DNA from: Rhodospirillaceae bacterium | Lineage (GTDB): Bacteria > Pseudomonadota > Alphaproteobacteria > Rhodospirillales > Rhodospirillaceae | Direction of reading: 5' to 3' | DNA length: 64,000 nucleotides | NCBI GenBank assembly: GCA_947476695.1 | Contig: CANJRD010000007.1 | Coordinates: 124,001 to 188,000 of the forward strand | In this document: piece after piece, positions 1 to 9,428 of the stretch | How positions within the stretch are numbered: the first letter of the stretch is position 1 | How the letters are laid out: every line of letters begins with the position of its first letter | The notes under the pieces: model-generated | What the model saw: the letters and a program-made list of their open reading frames with translations, nothing else | Told to the model about the DNA's origin: nothing | Databases searched by the model: none | Translations under genes and position numbers: made by a program

Positions 1-3000
1 CTGAAGGCTGCGATCTGGCTCGTGCTCAGCATGTCGAGCTGGGTCGTGGTCAGGCTGGCGATTTGCGTTGCGGTGAGTGCGGCAAGGCGCGTGCCGGCGA
101 AGGTCGCCAACTCGGTCTGGGTCAGCGAGGCGATCTGCGCGGTCGTCAGCGTCGCGAGCTGCGTCGTGCTCAGCGCGGCGAATTGCGTCGAATTCATCGA
201 TGCGATCTGCGTCGTGAGCAGGCCTACGATCGCCGCCGGGGTCAATGCGCCGATCTGCGTGGAGCCCAGCGCATCGAACTGCGTTGTGCTGAGCGCCGCG
301 AGCGTCGAGCCGTTCAGACCCTTGGCCTGCGTCGTCGTCAGTTGGCCGATCTGGCCGTGGGTAAGCGTGCCGATCTGCGTTGAGGTCAGGGTATTGAGCT
401 GCGTGGCGCTCATGCCTGCAAACTGCGTGCTGCTGAGGCCGGATAATTGCTCGGCCGTCAGTCCGGCCAGCGCGGTGGCATTGATGGACGCAATCTGGGT
501 CGAGACCAGCACGGCCATCTGCGTCATATCGAGTGAGCCGATTGCCGTGGCGGTGAGGCCGGAGACGCCGGTCGCGGTCAGAGCGGCGATCTGGCTTGCG
601 CTCAGTTCGTCGATCTGGGTGTCGCGCAGGCCCGCGCTCGTCACGCCGGTCAGCGCGGCGATCTGCGTGGTCGTCAGGCTGCTGACCTGGCTGGCGCTGA
701 AGGCGCCCAACACGCTCGCGGTGAGGGTGCGGATCTGCGTTGCCGTCAATGCGCTGAGCTGGCTAGCTTGCAACGATCCGGCCTGGGTCGTCGTCAGCGG
801 GCTCAAGCTGGACAGCGATGAAATCTGGGTTGTCGTCAGCGACCCGAACTGCTCGCCGCTCAAGGCGTTCAGAGCCGTCGGCGCGAGCGCGGCGACTTGC
901 GTGGTGGTCAGCGCACGCAGCTGGTCGGTGCTCAGGGTGGCGATGTCGCTGGTCGGCAAGTTGCCGACCTGTGTGGTCGTCAGCGCGGCTATTTGCGCGG
1001 TGCCGAGCGCGCCGAACTGCGTGGTGGTCAACGCGGCCAGCGCGCCGGTGCTGAGGTTGGCGATCTGTGTCGTCGACAGGCCGGTGATCTCGGCGGTGGT
1101 CAGCACGCCGAACTGCGTCGTGGTGAAGGCTGATATCTGCGTGCCGCTCAGGCCTGCCATCTGCGCCGGCGACAGCGCGATGATGTGGGTCGTATCCAGG
1201 CCCGTGAGGGTCGTCTGGGTCAGAACCGCCATCTGCGTCGGCGCCAAAGCGCCGAACTGCAGTTCGTCCATGATCACGATCTGGCTCGCCGTCAGACCGC
1301 CCGTCTGGCGTACGCTCAAGCCGGCGATCTGCGCGGGTGTCAGCACATCGATCTGTGTCGTGGTGAAGGCGGTGATCTGCGCGGGCTGCAGCGCGCCCAG
1401 CTGCGCCGTGTTCATCGCCGCGAACTGTGTCTGGTTGATGCCGCGTACCGCATTCAACGACAGCGCGGTCATCTGCGTCGTGGTCAGGGCGGCGAACTGG
1501 TCCGCGCCCAGCGCGTTCATCTGCGCCGACGACAGCCCGGCCAGCTGCGTCGGCGTGATCATGCCCAGCTGGGTCGTCGTGAACATCGCGACCTGATCGG
1601 TCCCGAAGGCGGTGATCTGGGCCGGCAACAGGCCCGCGAACTGCGTGCGTGTCAAAGCCGCCATCTGGTCGCTGGTCAGCGCTTTGATTTGTGTCGCACC
1701 CAGGCCGCCGATCTGCATCGCGCTTAGCGCACCGAACTGAGAGTCCGATAGCGATTCCATCTGATCGGACGTCAGGAACCGCAGTTGCGTGGACGACAAC
1801 GCCGCGATCTGGCTGGTGCTGAACGCATCAATCTGCCCCAACGCCAGCGCGCCGATCTGGGTGGTGGCGAAGCTCTTCACCTGCGTCGGCGTCAGCTGGG
1901 CAATCTGGCTGGACGACAGGGAGGCAAGCTGGGTCTGCGTCAGGGCCAGGATCTGAGCACCCGTCAACGCGCCGACCTGGTCCCCACTGAGCGCGCCGAG
2001 CTGGACGACGGTGAGATTGCGGATCTGTGCCGCGCTCAATCCGCTGAACTGGGAGTTCAAGGCATTGAGCTGATCCTGCGACAGCAGCGAAGCACTGGTG
2101 GCGCTCAGGCCCTTAACGATCGCCGGCGCCATCGCGGTGATCTGATCGGGCGTCAGCACCTGCACCTGCGTGCCGCTCATCGATGCGACCTGCAGCGAGG
2201 TGAAGCTCTTCACCTGCGCTGGGGTCATCGCCGCGAGCTGATCGGTACTGAGCACCTTGATCTGCGCCGGGGTCATCACGGTGATCTGGGCATTCGTCAA
2301 TGTGGCGACCTGCGTGGTCGAGAGCATTGCCGCTTCGGTCGTGCTCAGGGCTTTGATCTGCGTGACCGTCAGACTGCCGATCTGCGTCGCATTCAGCGTC
2401 TGGAACTGTTCCGGCGTCAGGCCGACAACCTGCGCGGCGCTCAGGCCGCGAATTTGCGAAGCCGAAAGCGCCGCAACCTGGGTCGTCGACAGCGCGCCAA
2501 GCTGCGCGACCGTGAACGAGGCAAGCTGCGACGGCCCGAGTGCGGCAAGCTGGGTCGCGGGCAGGGTGGAAATCTGCGTGGAGGACAAGCCGCGCAGCTG
2601 CGCCGGGGTAAGTGCTGCGATCTGCGTCGTCGACATCGTGCTCAGCTGCGTCATCGACAGGCTGGAGACTTCCGCCGCGGTGAAACCTTTCAGCTGCGCA
2701 ACGCTCAGCGCGTTGATCTGGGCAGGATCGAGGGTGCCGACCTGCGTCGTCGTCAGAACGGCGAGCTGGGCGGCCGTCATGCCTTGAAGCTGGGTGGTGC
2801 CCAGGGCCGCGATCTGTGCGCCGCTCAGGCTTTTGATCTGGGTGGGCGCGAGATAGCTGATCTGACCGGGCGACAAGGCCGCGAACTGCGTGGGTTCAAG
2901 CTCGCCCAGCGTCGTGACCGTCAGCGCCTTGATCTGCACGGGCGAAAGCCAGCCGATCTGCTCGGCCGAGAGCGCGTCCATCTGGGTCGATTGCAGGGCC

Positions 3001-3683
3001 GCGATGCTCGCCGCACCGATGGCGCGGAACTGGGTCACCGACAGGCCGGCGATCTGGGTCTGATTCAGGGCTTTGATCTGCGTCGCCGACAGCGAAGTCA
3101 TCGCGGTGGCGGACAGGGCGCCAAGCTGCGTGGTGCTGAGCGCGGCAATCTGGGTCGTCGTCAGCCCGCGCGCCTGGGCGGCGCCAAAGGCGGCGATCTG
3201 GGTGGTGCCAAGGGCGCCGATCTGAACGTCGTTGAGGGTCTGCAACTGGGCGGCATTCAGGGACGACACTTGATTGGGCAGCAGCGATGAGAGCTGGTTC
3301 GGCGTCAGCACGCTGACTTGCGCCGGCGTCAGCGCCTGCATTTCAGCAGGCGTCAGGCCGCGAAGCTGTTGGGTCGACAGGGCGGCGATGTCGGCGACGT
3401 CCAGCGCCTGGATCTGCGCCTTCAACAACACCGAAAGCTGGCCGGGGCTGAAGCTGAGCTGATCGGGGCTGAGCGCGGCGATCTGGGTCGCCGTCAGCGC
3501 CACCATCTGGGTGTTCGCCAGCGACGCCAGCTGCGTGCCGCTGAACGCGGTGATCTGCGTGACCGTGAACGCGCCGATCTGCTTGGCGTTCAGGCTTTGG
3601 ATATCAGCCGTCGTCAGCGAGTTGATCTCGCTGTTGGAGAGGGCGGCAATCTGCCCCAACGACATGCTGGAAACGGAAGTCAC
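1..3683 (-). CDS. Giant 10-residue-repeat protein, 3' end outside window
   Basis: Reading the minus strand gives one uninterrupted frame of about 1,227 codons that runs off the left edge. The frame at the start (codon 3663-3665) and at the edge (15-17) is the same, so there is no net frameshift. Almost the whole product is a degenerate 10-residue unit of the type L-T-x-x-Q-I-x-A-L-x, with Gln followed by Ile, Val, Leu, Phe or Met in nearly every unit. I saw no Cys, few charged residues and no signal peptide: repeats begin within about ten residues of the start. GTG at 3683 (product MTSVSSMSLG...) is preferred because a GGGG stretch lies about 9 bases upstream; ATG at 3665 is the alternative. 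Long plus-strand frames opposite it are shadows that keep changing frame. A repetitive secreted or surface solenoid is an inference; a type I secretion signal could lie in the missing C-terminus. Function unknown. Confidence 0.8.
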   Translation of the reverse strand, partial: MTSVSSMSLGQIAALSNSEINSLTTADIQSLNAKQIGAFTVTQITAFSGTQLASLANTQMVALTATQIAALSPDQLSFSPGQLSVLLKAQIQALDVADIAALSTQQLRGLTPAEMQALTPAQVSVLTPNQLSSLLPNQVSSLNAAQLQTLNDVQIGALGTTQIAAFGAAQARGLTTTQIAALSTTQLGALSATAMTSLSATQIKALNQTQIAGLSVTQFRAIGAASIAALQSTQMDALSAEQIGWLSPVQIKALTVTTLGELEPTQFAALSPGQISYLAPTQIKSLSGAQIAALGTTQLQGMTAAQLAVLTTTQVGTLDPAQINALSVAQLKGFTAAEVSSLSMTQLSTMSTTQIAALTPAQLRGLSSTQISTLPATQLAALGPSQLASFTVAQLGALSTTQVAALSASQIRGLSAAQVVGLTPEQFQTLNATQIGSLTVTQIKALSTTEAAMLSTTQVATLTNAQITVMTPAQIKVLSTDQLAAMTPAQVKSFTSLQVASMSGTQVQVLTPDQITAMAPAIVKGLSATSASLLSQDQLNALNSQFSGLSAAQIRNLTVVQLGALSGDQVGALTGAQILALTQTQLASLSSSQIAQLTPTQVKSFATTQIGALALGQIDAFSTSQIAALSSTQLRFLTSDQMESLSDSQFGALSAMQIGGLGATQIKALTSDQMAALTRTQFAGLLPAQITAFGTDQVAMFTTTQLGMITPTQLAGLSSAQMNALGADQFAALTTTQMTALSLNAVRGINQTQFAAMNTAQLGALQPAQITAFTTTQIDVLTPAQIAGLSVRQTGGLTASQIVIMDELQFGALAPTQMAVLTQTTLTGLDTTHIIALSPAQMAGLSGTQISAFTTTQFGVLTTAEITGLSTTQIANLSTGALAALTTTQFGALGTAQIAALTTTQVGNLPTSDIATLSTDQLRALTTTQVAALAPTALNALSGEQFGSLTTTQISSLSSLSPLTTTQAGSLQASQLSALTATQIRTLTASVLGAFSASQVSSLTTTQIAALTGVTSAGLRDTQIDELSASQIAALTATGVSGLTATAIGSLDMTQMAVLVSTQIASINATALAGLTAEQLSGLSSTQFAGMSATQLNTLTSTQIGTLTHGQIGQLTTTQAKGLNGSTLAALSTTQFDALGSTQIGALTPAAIVGLLTTQIASMNSTQFAALSTTQLATLTTAQIASLTQTELATFAGTRLAALTATQIASLTTTQLDMLSTSQIAAF

Positions 3684-3845
3684 GAACGCATACCCCAGAC
3701 CACGCCGCCCATAGCTATGGCGGCAACGAACTATGGTTGTGCATGCAAGATATGGGCCGAACGTTAACGGGCCTAAAGATAGCGCAAAACCGCCATTTCC
3801 GGACCCCACGTAGGGGTTTCTTTCTGACTGGTTAACAATATTTGC

Positions 3846-3904
3846 CCGGCAATTTTTGCCGGCCCGAAACGGCGAACGCGGCGCGTGATAAGCGCGCCGC
3901 GTTC
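3846..3904 (-). terminator. Double hairpin downstream of the exported methyltransferase gene
   Basis: A perfect 12-bp inverted repeat (3874-3885 with 3893-3904, 7-nt loop) lies 26 bases beyond the stop of the minus-strand gene at 3931. A second 7-bp hairpin with a TTT loop (3846-3852 with 3856-3862) follows. No clean T-tract comes after the first stem. A transcription terminator for the minus strand is the likely role. The rest of 3684-3930 shows no gene and should hold the promoter of the repeat protein. Confidence 0.6.
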
Positions 3905-3930
3905 TGGATGCCTGACGTGAGTGCCGGCGA

Positions 3931-5136
3931 TCAGACCTTGATCGCGACCACGTTGCGGGCCGCGCCCATCGCGGAATAGTTGCCCGCGGTCATCGAGCCC
4001 GGTGGGCCGGCCTTTTCGTCGACCTTCAGTCCGACTTTACGCATGTGGTCGTTGAACCCCATGCTGCCGTAGTCGAGATAGAAGTGCTCGCCGTTCCAGC
4101 GATAGGTCCACCACGTGCGGTAACGGTCCCAGGCCTGCTTCGATGGCGGCGACGCCGAGTACAGGTCGATCGGATAGAAGACACCGCCCGGGCGCAGGAT
4201 GCGCTGCACTTCCTTGATCATCGCGCGATTGGCGTCGGACTCCATCTCGTGATGGAGCAGATAGCTCGAGATGATGTCGAAGTGATTGTCCGGGAAGCCG
4301 GTGGCTTCGGCGAGACACTGTTTGAAGTGCACCTCGACGCCGATATCCACGGCCCGCATATGCGCGTAACGCACCATCGGCGCACCGACGTCGATGCCCC
4401 AAACTTCCGCTTCCGGGAAACGCTTCTTGAACGACGTCGCAAGCTGGCCCGGGCCGGTGCCGAGGTCGAGAATGCGCTGCACCTTGCCGTCCGCCGGCTT
4501 CGGGGCGCCGGAAGCGGAGCGCATATGGCCTTCGTCCTGCTCCCCGCGGCCGTCGTTCAGAATCGTCGTGCCGTAGTGATAGACGTAGCCCGCGAACGGA
4601 TCGCTGCAATAGCCGCCGGGCTGGGTATGGATCTCGTGTTTGCAGTACGCAGGAATGTCGAGTTTCGGGTTCAACTCAAGCTTTGGCCCCAGTTTCTCTG
4701 CCGTCTCGAGTTCCGAGAGATAGAGGTCGGACTTGCCGTGGAACTCGTCCAACAGCGTCTTGAACTTGTAGTACTGGCCGTCGAGGAACGCCTTGCCGGT
4801 CAGGGCGACGACGGGATCGTTGCCGACCAGATCGATCACCTGTTCCAGTGGAATCTCGGCACGCATGTCGACGCCCTGCGCCTTGAAGATTTCCTGCACG
4901 CGCTTATCGGCGGCGCGATAGAGGCTGGTGCTCGTCCAGGTGCGGCCCCCTTTGAGGAAGTCGTGATGACTTTCGAGATCGAGGCTCGGCAGGCGCTCGA
5001 AGATGCCTTCATGGCCGCGCGGATCGACTTTCGCGGCGTTGATGGTCGCGGCGGCGGCCTCACGTCCGGCGGCGAGGGCCGTACCTGCCGCGGCGGCGGC
5101 GGCGGAGGTCACGAACAGTTTGCGACGGTTCATCAT
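3931..5136 (-). CDS. Tat-exported class I SAM-dependent methyltransferase
   Basis: The 401-residue product starts with a twin-arginine-type leader (RRKLFV followed by an Ala-rich stretch to about residue 30), then an N-terminal region of about 180 residues I do not recognise. A class I methyltransferase domain follows from about residue 210: motif I LDLGTGPGQ, the acidic strand VWGIDVGAPM, then FDIISSYLLHHE and the motif LRPGGVFYPID. The start is the first of two ATGs, 7 bases after a GGGGGAG ribosome site. It lies 14 bases downstream of a small hypothetical gene on the same strand, so the two form an operon. The methyl acceptor is unknown. The export signal is odd because SAM is a cytoplasmic cofactor; the N-terminus could instead be a membrane anchor. 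Confidence 0.8.
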   Translation of the reverse strand: MMNRRKLFVTSAAAAAAGTALAAGREAAAATINAAKVDPRGHEGIFERLPSLDLESHHDFLKGGRTWTSTSLYRAADKRVQEIFKAQGVDMRAEIPLEQVIDLVGNDPVVALTGKAFLDGQYYKFKTLLDEFHGKSDLYLSELETAEKLGPKLELNPKLDIPAYCKHEIHTQPGGYCSDPFAGYVYHYGTTILNDGRGEQDEGHMRSASGAPKPADGKVQRILDLGTGPGQLATSFKKRFPEAEVWGIDVGAPMVRYAHMRAVDIGVEVHFKQCLAEATGFPDNHFDIISSYLLHHEMESDANRAMIKEVQRILRPGGVFYPIDLYSASPPSKQAWDRYRTWWTYRWNGEHFYLDYGSMGFNDHMRKVGLKVDEKAGPPGSMTAGNYSAMGAARNVVAIKV

Positions 5137-5150
5137 GGTTGTGCTCCCCC

Positions 5151-5513
5151 TCAGCTATTCGACTTCGGCACATTGACCGACTTGTCGTACGGCACGTCGG
5201 CCGGGCGCAGGAATGGGTCATAGACCAGCCGCGCGAGCCGATCGCGGTCGGCTTTCCACTGGTTGAATTCCTCGTCGGTCGGGCGATAGGTCTCGATCAT
5301 CGCCTGGGTGATCGCGCCGTGCTTGGCCAGCAGGCTTTCGTGCACCTTCAGGCGGCGCTTCACCACCCACAGTTCGGCGGCGATGGCGGTCATGGCCGTC
5401 ATCATGTTGTCGATGTGCGGGTTGCCCATGAACTGCGCGCGTTCCTTGTCGGACGGAACGAAGTTGGGATCGTGAGTCTTCGGGTCGGTCTTCGCTTTCG
5501 ATTCCGCGGCCAT
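5151..5513 (-). CDS. Hypothetical 120-residue hydrophilic protein
   Basis: The product (MAAESKAKTDPKTHDPNF...) has no signal peptide, membrane segment or Cys and looks mostly helical and charged, with a central segment ELWVVKRRLKVHESLL that could form a coiled coil. The ATG at 5513 follows a GGGAGGG ribosome site. Earlier in-frame codons lack such a site. It lies 14 bases upstream of the exported methyltransferase gene and is probably cotranscribed with it. I do not recognise the family. The 193-bp space to the divergent mmsA gene must hold both promoters. Confidence 0.65.
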   Translation of the reverse strand: MAAESKAKTDPKTHDPNFVPSDKERAQFMGNPHIDNMMTAMTAIAAELWVVKRRLKVHESLLAKHGAITQAMIETYRPTDEEFNQWKADRDRLARLVYDPFLRPADVPYDKSVNVPKSNS

Positions 5514-5706
5514 GGTTTCCCTCCCAGTGCAAACAAAGGCGCGCGAATATCGTAGGTAAGAGCGAATCCGCTGTCGAACGGCAGCCAGTCCAAAGCCCAT
5601 TCCATGTGGTCATGGCGGAATTCGCTGTCCGCGCCGAAGGGGCTGGAAAGCCCAGGACGTTCAATGCGATACGTGTCGCAAGCCGCCCGTCTTGAGGACC
5701 CAGCCC

Positions 5707-7203
5707 ATGCAAGAAATTCACCATCACGTCGCCGGCGCCCGCCGCGTCGGGACCTCTGCCCGCTTCGCCGACGTGTTCAATCCGAACACTGGTGAAGTCA
5801 GCGCACGCGTCAATCTAGCGACGGCAGCGGACGTCAACGCAGCAATTGAGGACGCGCAGCGCGCGTTCCCGGCCTGGGCCGACACGCCGGTGCCGCGCCG
5901 CGCCCAGGTGATGTTCAAGTTCCGCGAACTCGTCACCGCCAACCTCGATGCACTGGCGCATATGGTCTCGTCCGAGCACGGCAAAGTGCTGGCGGACGCG
6001 CGCGGCGAAGTGCAGCGCGGGTTGGACGTGGTGGATTTCGCCTGCGGCATTCCGCATGCGCTGAAGGGCGAGTACTCCGAGAACGTCGTCGGCGGCATGG
6101 ATGTGTTCTCGATGCGTCAGCCGCTCGGCGTGGTCGCCGGCATTACACCGTTCAACTTCCCGGCGATGGTGCCGATGTGGATGTTCGTCGTCGCCGTCGC
6201 CTGCGGCAACACTTTCATCCTCAAGCCGTCGGAAAAGGACCCGAGCGTTCCCCTGCGTCTTGCCGAACTGCTGATCGAAGCCGGCGCGCCGAAGGGCGTG
6301 CTGAATGTCGTCAACGGCGACAAGGAAGCGGTGGATACGCTGCTGACGCATACTTTGGTCAAGGCGATCAGTTTCGTCGGATCGACCGACATCGCGCGCT
6401 ACGTCTATGCGACTGGCACCGCGCACGGGAAACGTGTGCAGGCGATGGGTGGGGCGAAGAACCACATGATCGTCATGCCCGACGCCGATCTCGACCAAGC
6501 CGCCGACGCCTTGATCGGCGCTGGCTACGGTTCGGCGGGCGAACGCTGCATGGCGGTGTCGGTGGCGGTGCCGGTGGGCGACAAGACCGCCGATGCGTTG
6601 CGCGAGCGCCTGGCGCCGCGTGTCGCCGCGCTCCGCGCCGGGCTCTCGACCAGTACGGATGCGGACTTCGGCCCCCTCGTCACCCGCGCTCACATGGATA
6701 AAGTGCGCGGCTACGTCGATCTCGGCGTGAAGGAAGGCGCGGAGCTTGTCGTCGATCGACGATCCATCAAGATGCAAGGCTATGAGCACGGTTTCTTCCT
6801 GGGCGGCTGTCTGTTCGACCGTGTGACGCCGAAGATGCGCATTTATCAGGAGGAAATCTTCGGGCCGGTGTTGTCTATCGTGCGTGCCGCTGATTTCGAC
6901 GCGGCTTTGCGCCTGCCGAATGAACACACCTACGGAAATGGTGTGGCCATCTTCACGCGCGACGGCGACACCGCGCGTGAATTCGCCCGCCGCGTCGATG
7001 TGGGGATGGTCGGCATCAATGTGCCGATTCCGGTGCCGGTTGCCTTCTACAGCTTCGGCGGCTGGAAAGCGTCGGCCTTCGGCGACACCAACCAGCACGG
7101 CATGGATGGCGTACGCTTCTTCACCAAGGTCAAGACCGTGACGTCGCGCTGGCCGACCGGCATCCGCAGCGGCGCGGAACTTAATTTCCCGACGCTGAAA
7201 TAG
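5707..7203 (+). CDS. mmsA: Methylmalonate-semialdehyde dehydrogenase (CoA-acylating)
   Basis: The 498-residue product has the full length of the MmsA branch of aldehyde dehydrogenases. It catalyses NAD-dependent oxidative decarboxylation of methylmalonate or malonate semialdehyde to propionyl- or acetyl-CoA in valine and inositol catabolism. Seen: the Rossmann segment PLGVVAGITPFNFPAM, the GSTDIARYVY loop, the segment GGAKNHMIVMPDAD and the catalytic Cys in GSAGERCMAVS. ATG 5707 is chosen because GAGGA ends 8 bases upstream; a TTG five codons earlier is less likely. The stop codon abuts that of the convergent SDR gene with no spacer. A role in branched-chain acyl catabolism fits the SDR neighbour. 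Confidence 0.92.
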   Translation: MQEIHHHVAGARRVGTSARFADVFNPNTGEVSARVNLATAADVNAAIEDAQRAFPAWADTPVPRRAQVMFKFRELVTANLDALAHMVSSEHGKVLADARGEVQRGLDVVDFACGIPHALKGEYSENVVGGMDVFSMRQPLGVVAGITPFNFPAMVPMWMFVVAVACGNTFILKPSEKDPSVPLRLAELLIEAGAPKGVLNVVNGDKEAVDTLLTHTLVKAISFVGSTDIARYVYATGTAHGKRVQAMGGAKNHMIVMPDADLDQAADALIGAGYGSAGERCMAVSVAVPVGDKTADALRERLAPRVAALRAGLSTSTDADFGPLVTRAHMDKVRGYVDLGVKEGAELVVDRRSIKMQGYEHGFFLGGCLFDRVTPKMRIYQEEIFGPVLSIVRAADFDAALRLPNEHTYGNGVAIFTRDGDTAREFARRVDVGMVGINVPIPVPVAFYSFGGWKASAFGDTNQHGMDGVRFFTKVKTVTSRWPTGIRSGAELNFPTLK

Positions 7204-7965
7204 TTACTGCGGCGCCATGCGCAGCGCGCCGTCGAGGCGGATGACTTCGCCGTTGAGCATGCGGTTCTGACAGATGTGCAAGGCGAGATTGGCGAATTCC
7301 GCCGGATCGCCAAGGCGCGCGGGAAATGGCACGGATGCGCCCAGGCTCGCCTGAACCGGTTCCGGCAAGCCCATCAACATGGGCGTACGGAAGAGGCCGG
7401 GCGCAATGGTCATCACGCGAATGCCATGGCGGGCGAGGTCGCGCGCGGCGGGCAAGGTCAGACCCGCGATGCCGGCCTTTGACGCGGCATAAGCCGTCTG
7501 GCCGACCTGACCGTCGAACGCGGCGACAGAAGCCGTATTGACGATGACCCCGCGCTCGCCGTCGGCCATCGGGTCCAGTGCGCTCATCGCCTCCGCCGCA
7601 AGACGCAGCACGTTGAATGTACCAATCAGGTTGACGGTCACGACCTTGCTGAACATCGCCAGATCGTGCGGCCCGGACTTGCCGAGCAATCGCGCCGCGG
7701 GCGCGATGCCAGCGCAATTGACGACGATACGGGCCACGCCGTGTCTCGCCGCGGCGGCGGCCAGTGCCTCTTGAACGCTCTGCGTGTCGGTCACATCGCA
7801 GGCCAATGCCATCGCGCCGATGCGCGCGGCGGTCGTGGCCGCCACTGCGTGATCGAGGTCGAAGATCGCGACCTTGGCTCCGGCTTGCGCCAGCGCGGCG
7901 GCCGCTGCCGCGCCAAGTCCCGATGCGCCACCGGTGACAATCGCTGCTACGCCTGCAATGTCCAT
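7204..7965 (-). CDS. SDR dehydrogenase, 3-hydroxyacyl-CoA dehydrogenase type II-like
   Basis: A 253-residue short-chain dehydrogenase. Seen: the NAD-binding motif TGGASGLG at the N-terminus, D-L-D after the second strand (NAD preference), the segment VNCAGIAPA, the catalytic Ser in [11 protein letters not shown] and the Tyr/Lys pair in YAASKAG. The overall pattern, including PGLFRTPML, resembles HSD17B10-like enzymes that oxidise 2-methyl-3-hydroxybutyryl-CoA in isoleucine breakdown. That substrate is inferred from family resemblance and from the adjacent mmsA. ATG 7965 is preceded by GGAGTGAGAG; a GTG three codons earlier overlaps that ribosome site and is rejected. It is convergent with mmsA and divergent from the secreted-protein gene at 8118. 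Confidence 0.85.
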   Translation of the reverse strand: MDIAGVAAIVTGGASGLGAAAAAALAQAGAKVAIFDLDHAVAATTAARIGAMALACDVTDTQSVQEALAAAAARHGVARIVVNCAGIAPAARLLGKSGPHDLAMFSKVVTVNLIGTFNVLRLAAEAMSALDPMADGERGVIVNTASVAAFDGQVGQTAYAASKAGIAGLTLPAARDLARHGIRVMTIAPGLFRTPMLMGLPEPVQASLGASVPFPARLGDPAEFANLALHICQNRMLNGEVIRLDGALRMAPQ

Positions 7966-8117
7966 CGCTCTCACTCCGCGTACACTTCGTTTGCGACGCT
8001 ACCTGAAGAGGGCTGCGGAATCGACAGTAACGTCCATCACGTGAGCCCTTATCGCGCGCCGCGCGATTGTCCGGCGGATGTTTCCGCATATACTTTTCGG
8101 CGGTCAGGAGACAACGC

Positions 8118-9245
8118 ATGTCATTGCGCCGTTCGGTTCTCACGCTCAGCATTCTCGGACTCTGCGCCTGCTTCGCGGCGCCCGTTGCGGCGGCCGACGG
8201 CGGCACCCTCGGCTTCGTGGTCCGCGAGTGGTACATCGCGCTGCATGAGTCCAAGTTCATGGACGAGTGCCCCGAAGGCCTGACCATGGGCAATGACGAG
8301 ATCTGGTGGCGCAGTGCGCCGAAAGATTTTCGCGCCAAGGTCACCGACAACGGCTTGGCGCGATCCTCGATCCGGTATTACGAAGTGATGGATCGCGGCA
8401 AGAACGGGGAAGACGTCTGTCTCAACCCGACCTCCATCGTCGACCCACCGCTGCGCGTGGTCGAAGGCAAGATCGGCTACGGCCATAACATCGACGGGAC
8501 CCAAGACGGTCACGCGACGGCGAAAACCTGCAAGCACGACAAGTTCCAATCGCCTGACGGCAAGAAGACCGACATCGACAATCAGATGGCGCGCCTCGTC
8601 GGCTGCAGCTTCGGCTGGCGCAAGACCGGCATGATTCAGCTGAACGGCAACGAAGTGCGCGCCACCTCCGGTTACGGCATGGTGCTGATGGAAGTCACCG
8701 GCGTGAATGAGAAGGACCCGCGCAACTCCGACAATGTCACGGTGACGTTCTATCGCTCGATCGATCAATTCGCGATGGACAGCGCGGGACAACCGTTGCC
8801 GTTCTCGACGTACCGCATCGATACGCTGGACGGAAAGCCGCGCTATTCGGACTCGCTCAAGGGCAAGATCACGAACGGTGTCCTGACGACCGAGCGCGGC
8901 GACGTGCGGTTGCCGGCCTACGACAACTTCAACTTTGGCCATCCCACCATCAAGGACATGGCCGTGACCCTGGAGATCGCCGCCGACGGCAGCGCCGGCA
9001 AGGGCATGGTCTCCGGTTACTATGATGTCGAGGAGTTCTGGTACCTGACGGCTGGCGTGGGCCAGGTGCTGCAGACAGGCCAGTTCAGCTGTCCCGCGAT
9101 GTATGTCGCGGCGCACAAGCTGGCGGATGGGTACCCCGATCCCAAAACCGGCGAATGCACGCATCTGTCCGTGGGCTACAACGTAAAGGCCTATGCCGCC
9201 TTCGTGCAGCACCCGGATAAAGAGCGGCGTCAGGCGACCCGATAA
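8118..9245 (+). CDS. Secreted protein, first copy of a family duplicated at 17125
   Basis: The 375-residue product has a Sec signal peptide (hydrophobic segment to about residue 30, cleavage near AAPVAAADGG). The mature protein has conserved Cys residues (DECPEG, EDVCLN, KTCKH, VGCSFGW, FSCPAM, GECTH) that probably form disulfides. Much of it can be aligned by eye with the product of 17125-18237, with shared blocks ESKFMDECPEGL, DPPLRVVEG, DGHATAKTC and MYVAAHKLADGYPDPKTGEC. I do not recognise a named domain. ATG 8118 follows AGGAG by 7 bases. The two copies face each other around the DUF1592/DUF1552/TonB block, which suggests that their function is tied to that block. No function can be assigned. 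Confidence 0.8.
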   Translation: MSLRRSVLTLSILGLCACFAAPVAAADGGTLGFVVREWYIALHESKFMDECPEGLTMGNDEIWWRSAPKDFRAKVTDNGLARSSIRYYEVMDRGKNGEDVCLNPTSIVDPPLRVVEGKIGYGHNIDGTQDGHATAKTCKHDKFQSPDGKKTDIDNQMARLVGCSFGWRKTGMIQLNGNEVRATSGYGMVLMEVTGVNEKDPRNSDNVTVTFYRSIDQFAMDSAGQPLPFSTYRIDTLDGKPRYSDSLKGKITNGVLTTERGDVRLPAYDNFNFGHPTIKDMAVTLEIAADGSAGKGMVSGYYDVEEFWYLTAGVGQVLQTGQFSCPAMYVAAHKLADGYPDPKTGECTHLSVGYNVKAYAAFVQHPDKERRQATR

Positions 9246-9428
9246 GCGGACAGCTATGTCGCCGCCGCTCCAAACGCCTGTTTCAGGCCATCTTTTGGAA
9301 GCTGTACGGCGCCTGGACAAGTCCGCCCGCTGTACCTCAAGGCACTATCGGCCGGTTCGGCTCAAGATGTCGTGATAGCTTTGCGGCCCCTGGATGAGGG
9401 TAGCGAGCGCGTCCCACAGCGGTGAAGT

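Noticed and set aside
1-3683. CRISPR array or satellite repeat
   Set aside because: The 30-bp period has no constant repeat and spacer pattern; variation follows codon positions of a protein repeat.
22-3767. Long plus-strand frames rich in Val/Cys or Arg/Gln over the left 3.7 kb
   Set aside because: They change frame repeatedly, have odd compositions without family resemblance, and lie opposite one continuous minus-strand frame with a clear protein repeat.
3799-3822. ACCCC/GGGGT hairpin with T-rich tail on the plus strand
   Set aside because: Only 5 bp of stem and no plus-strand gene that it could terminate.
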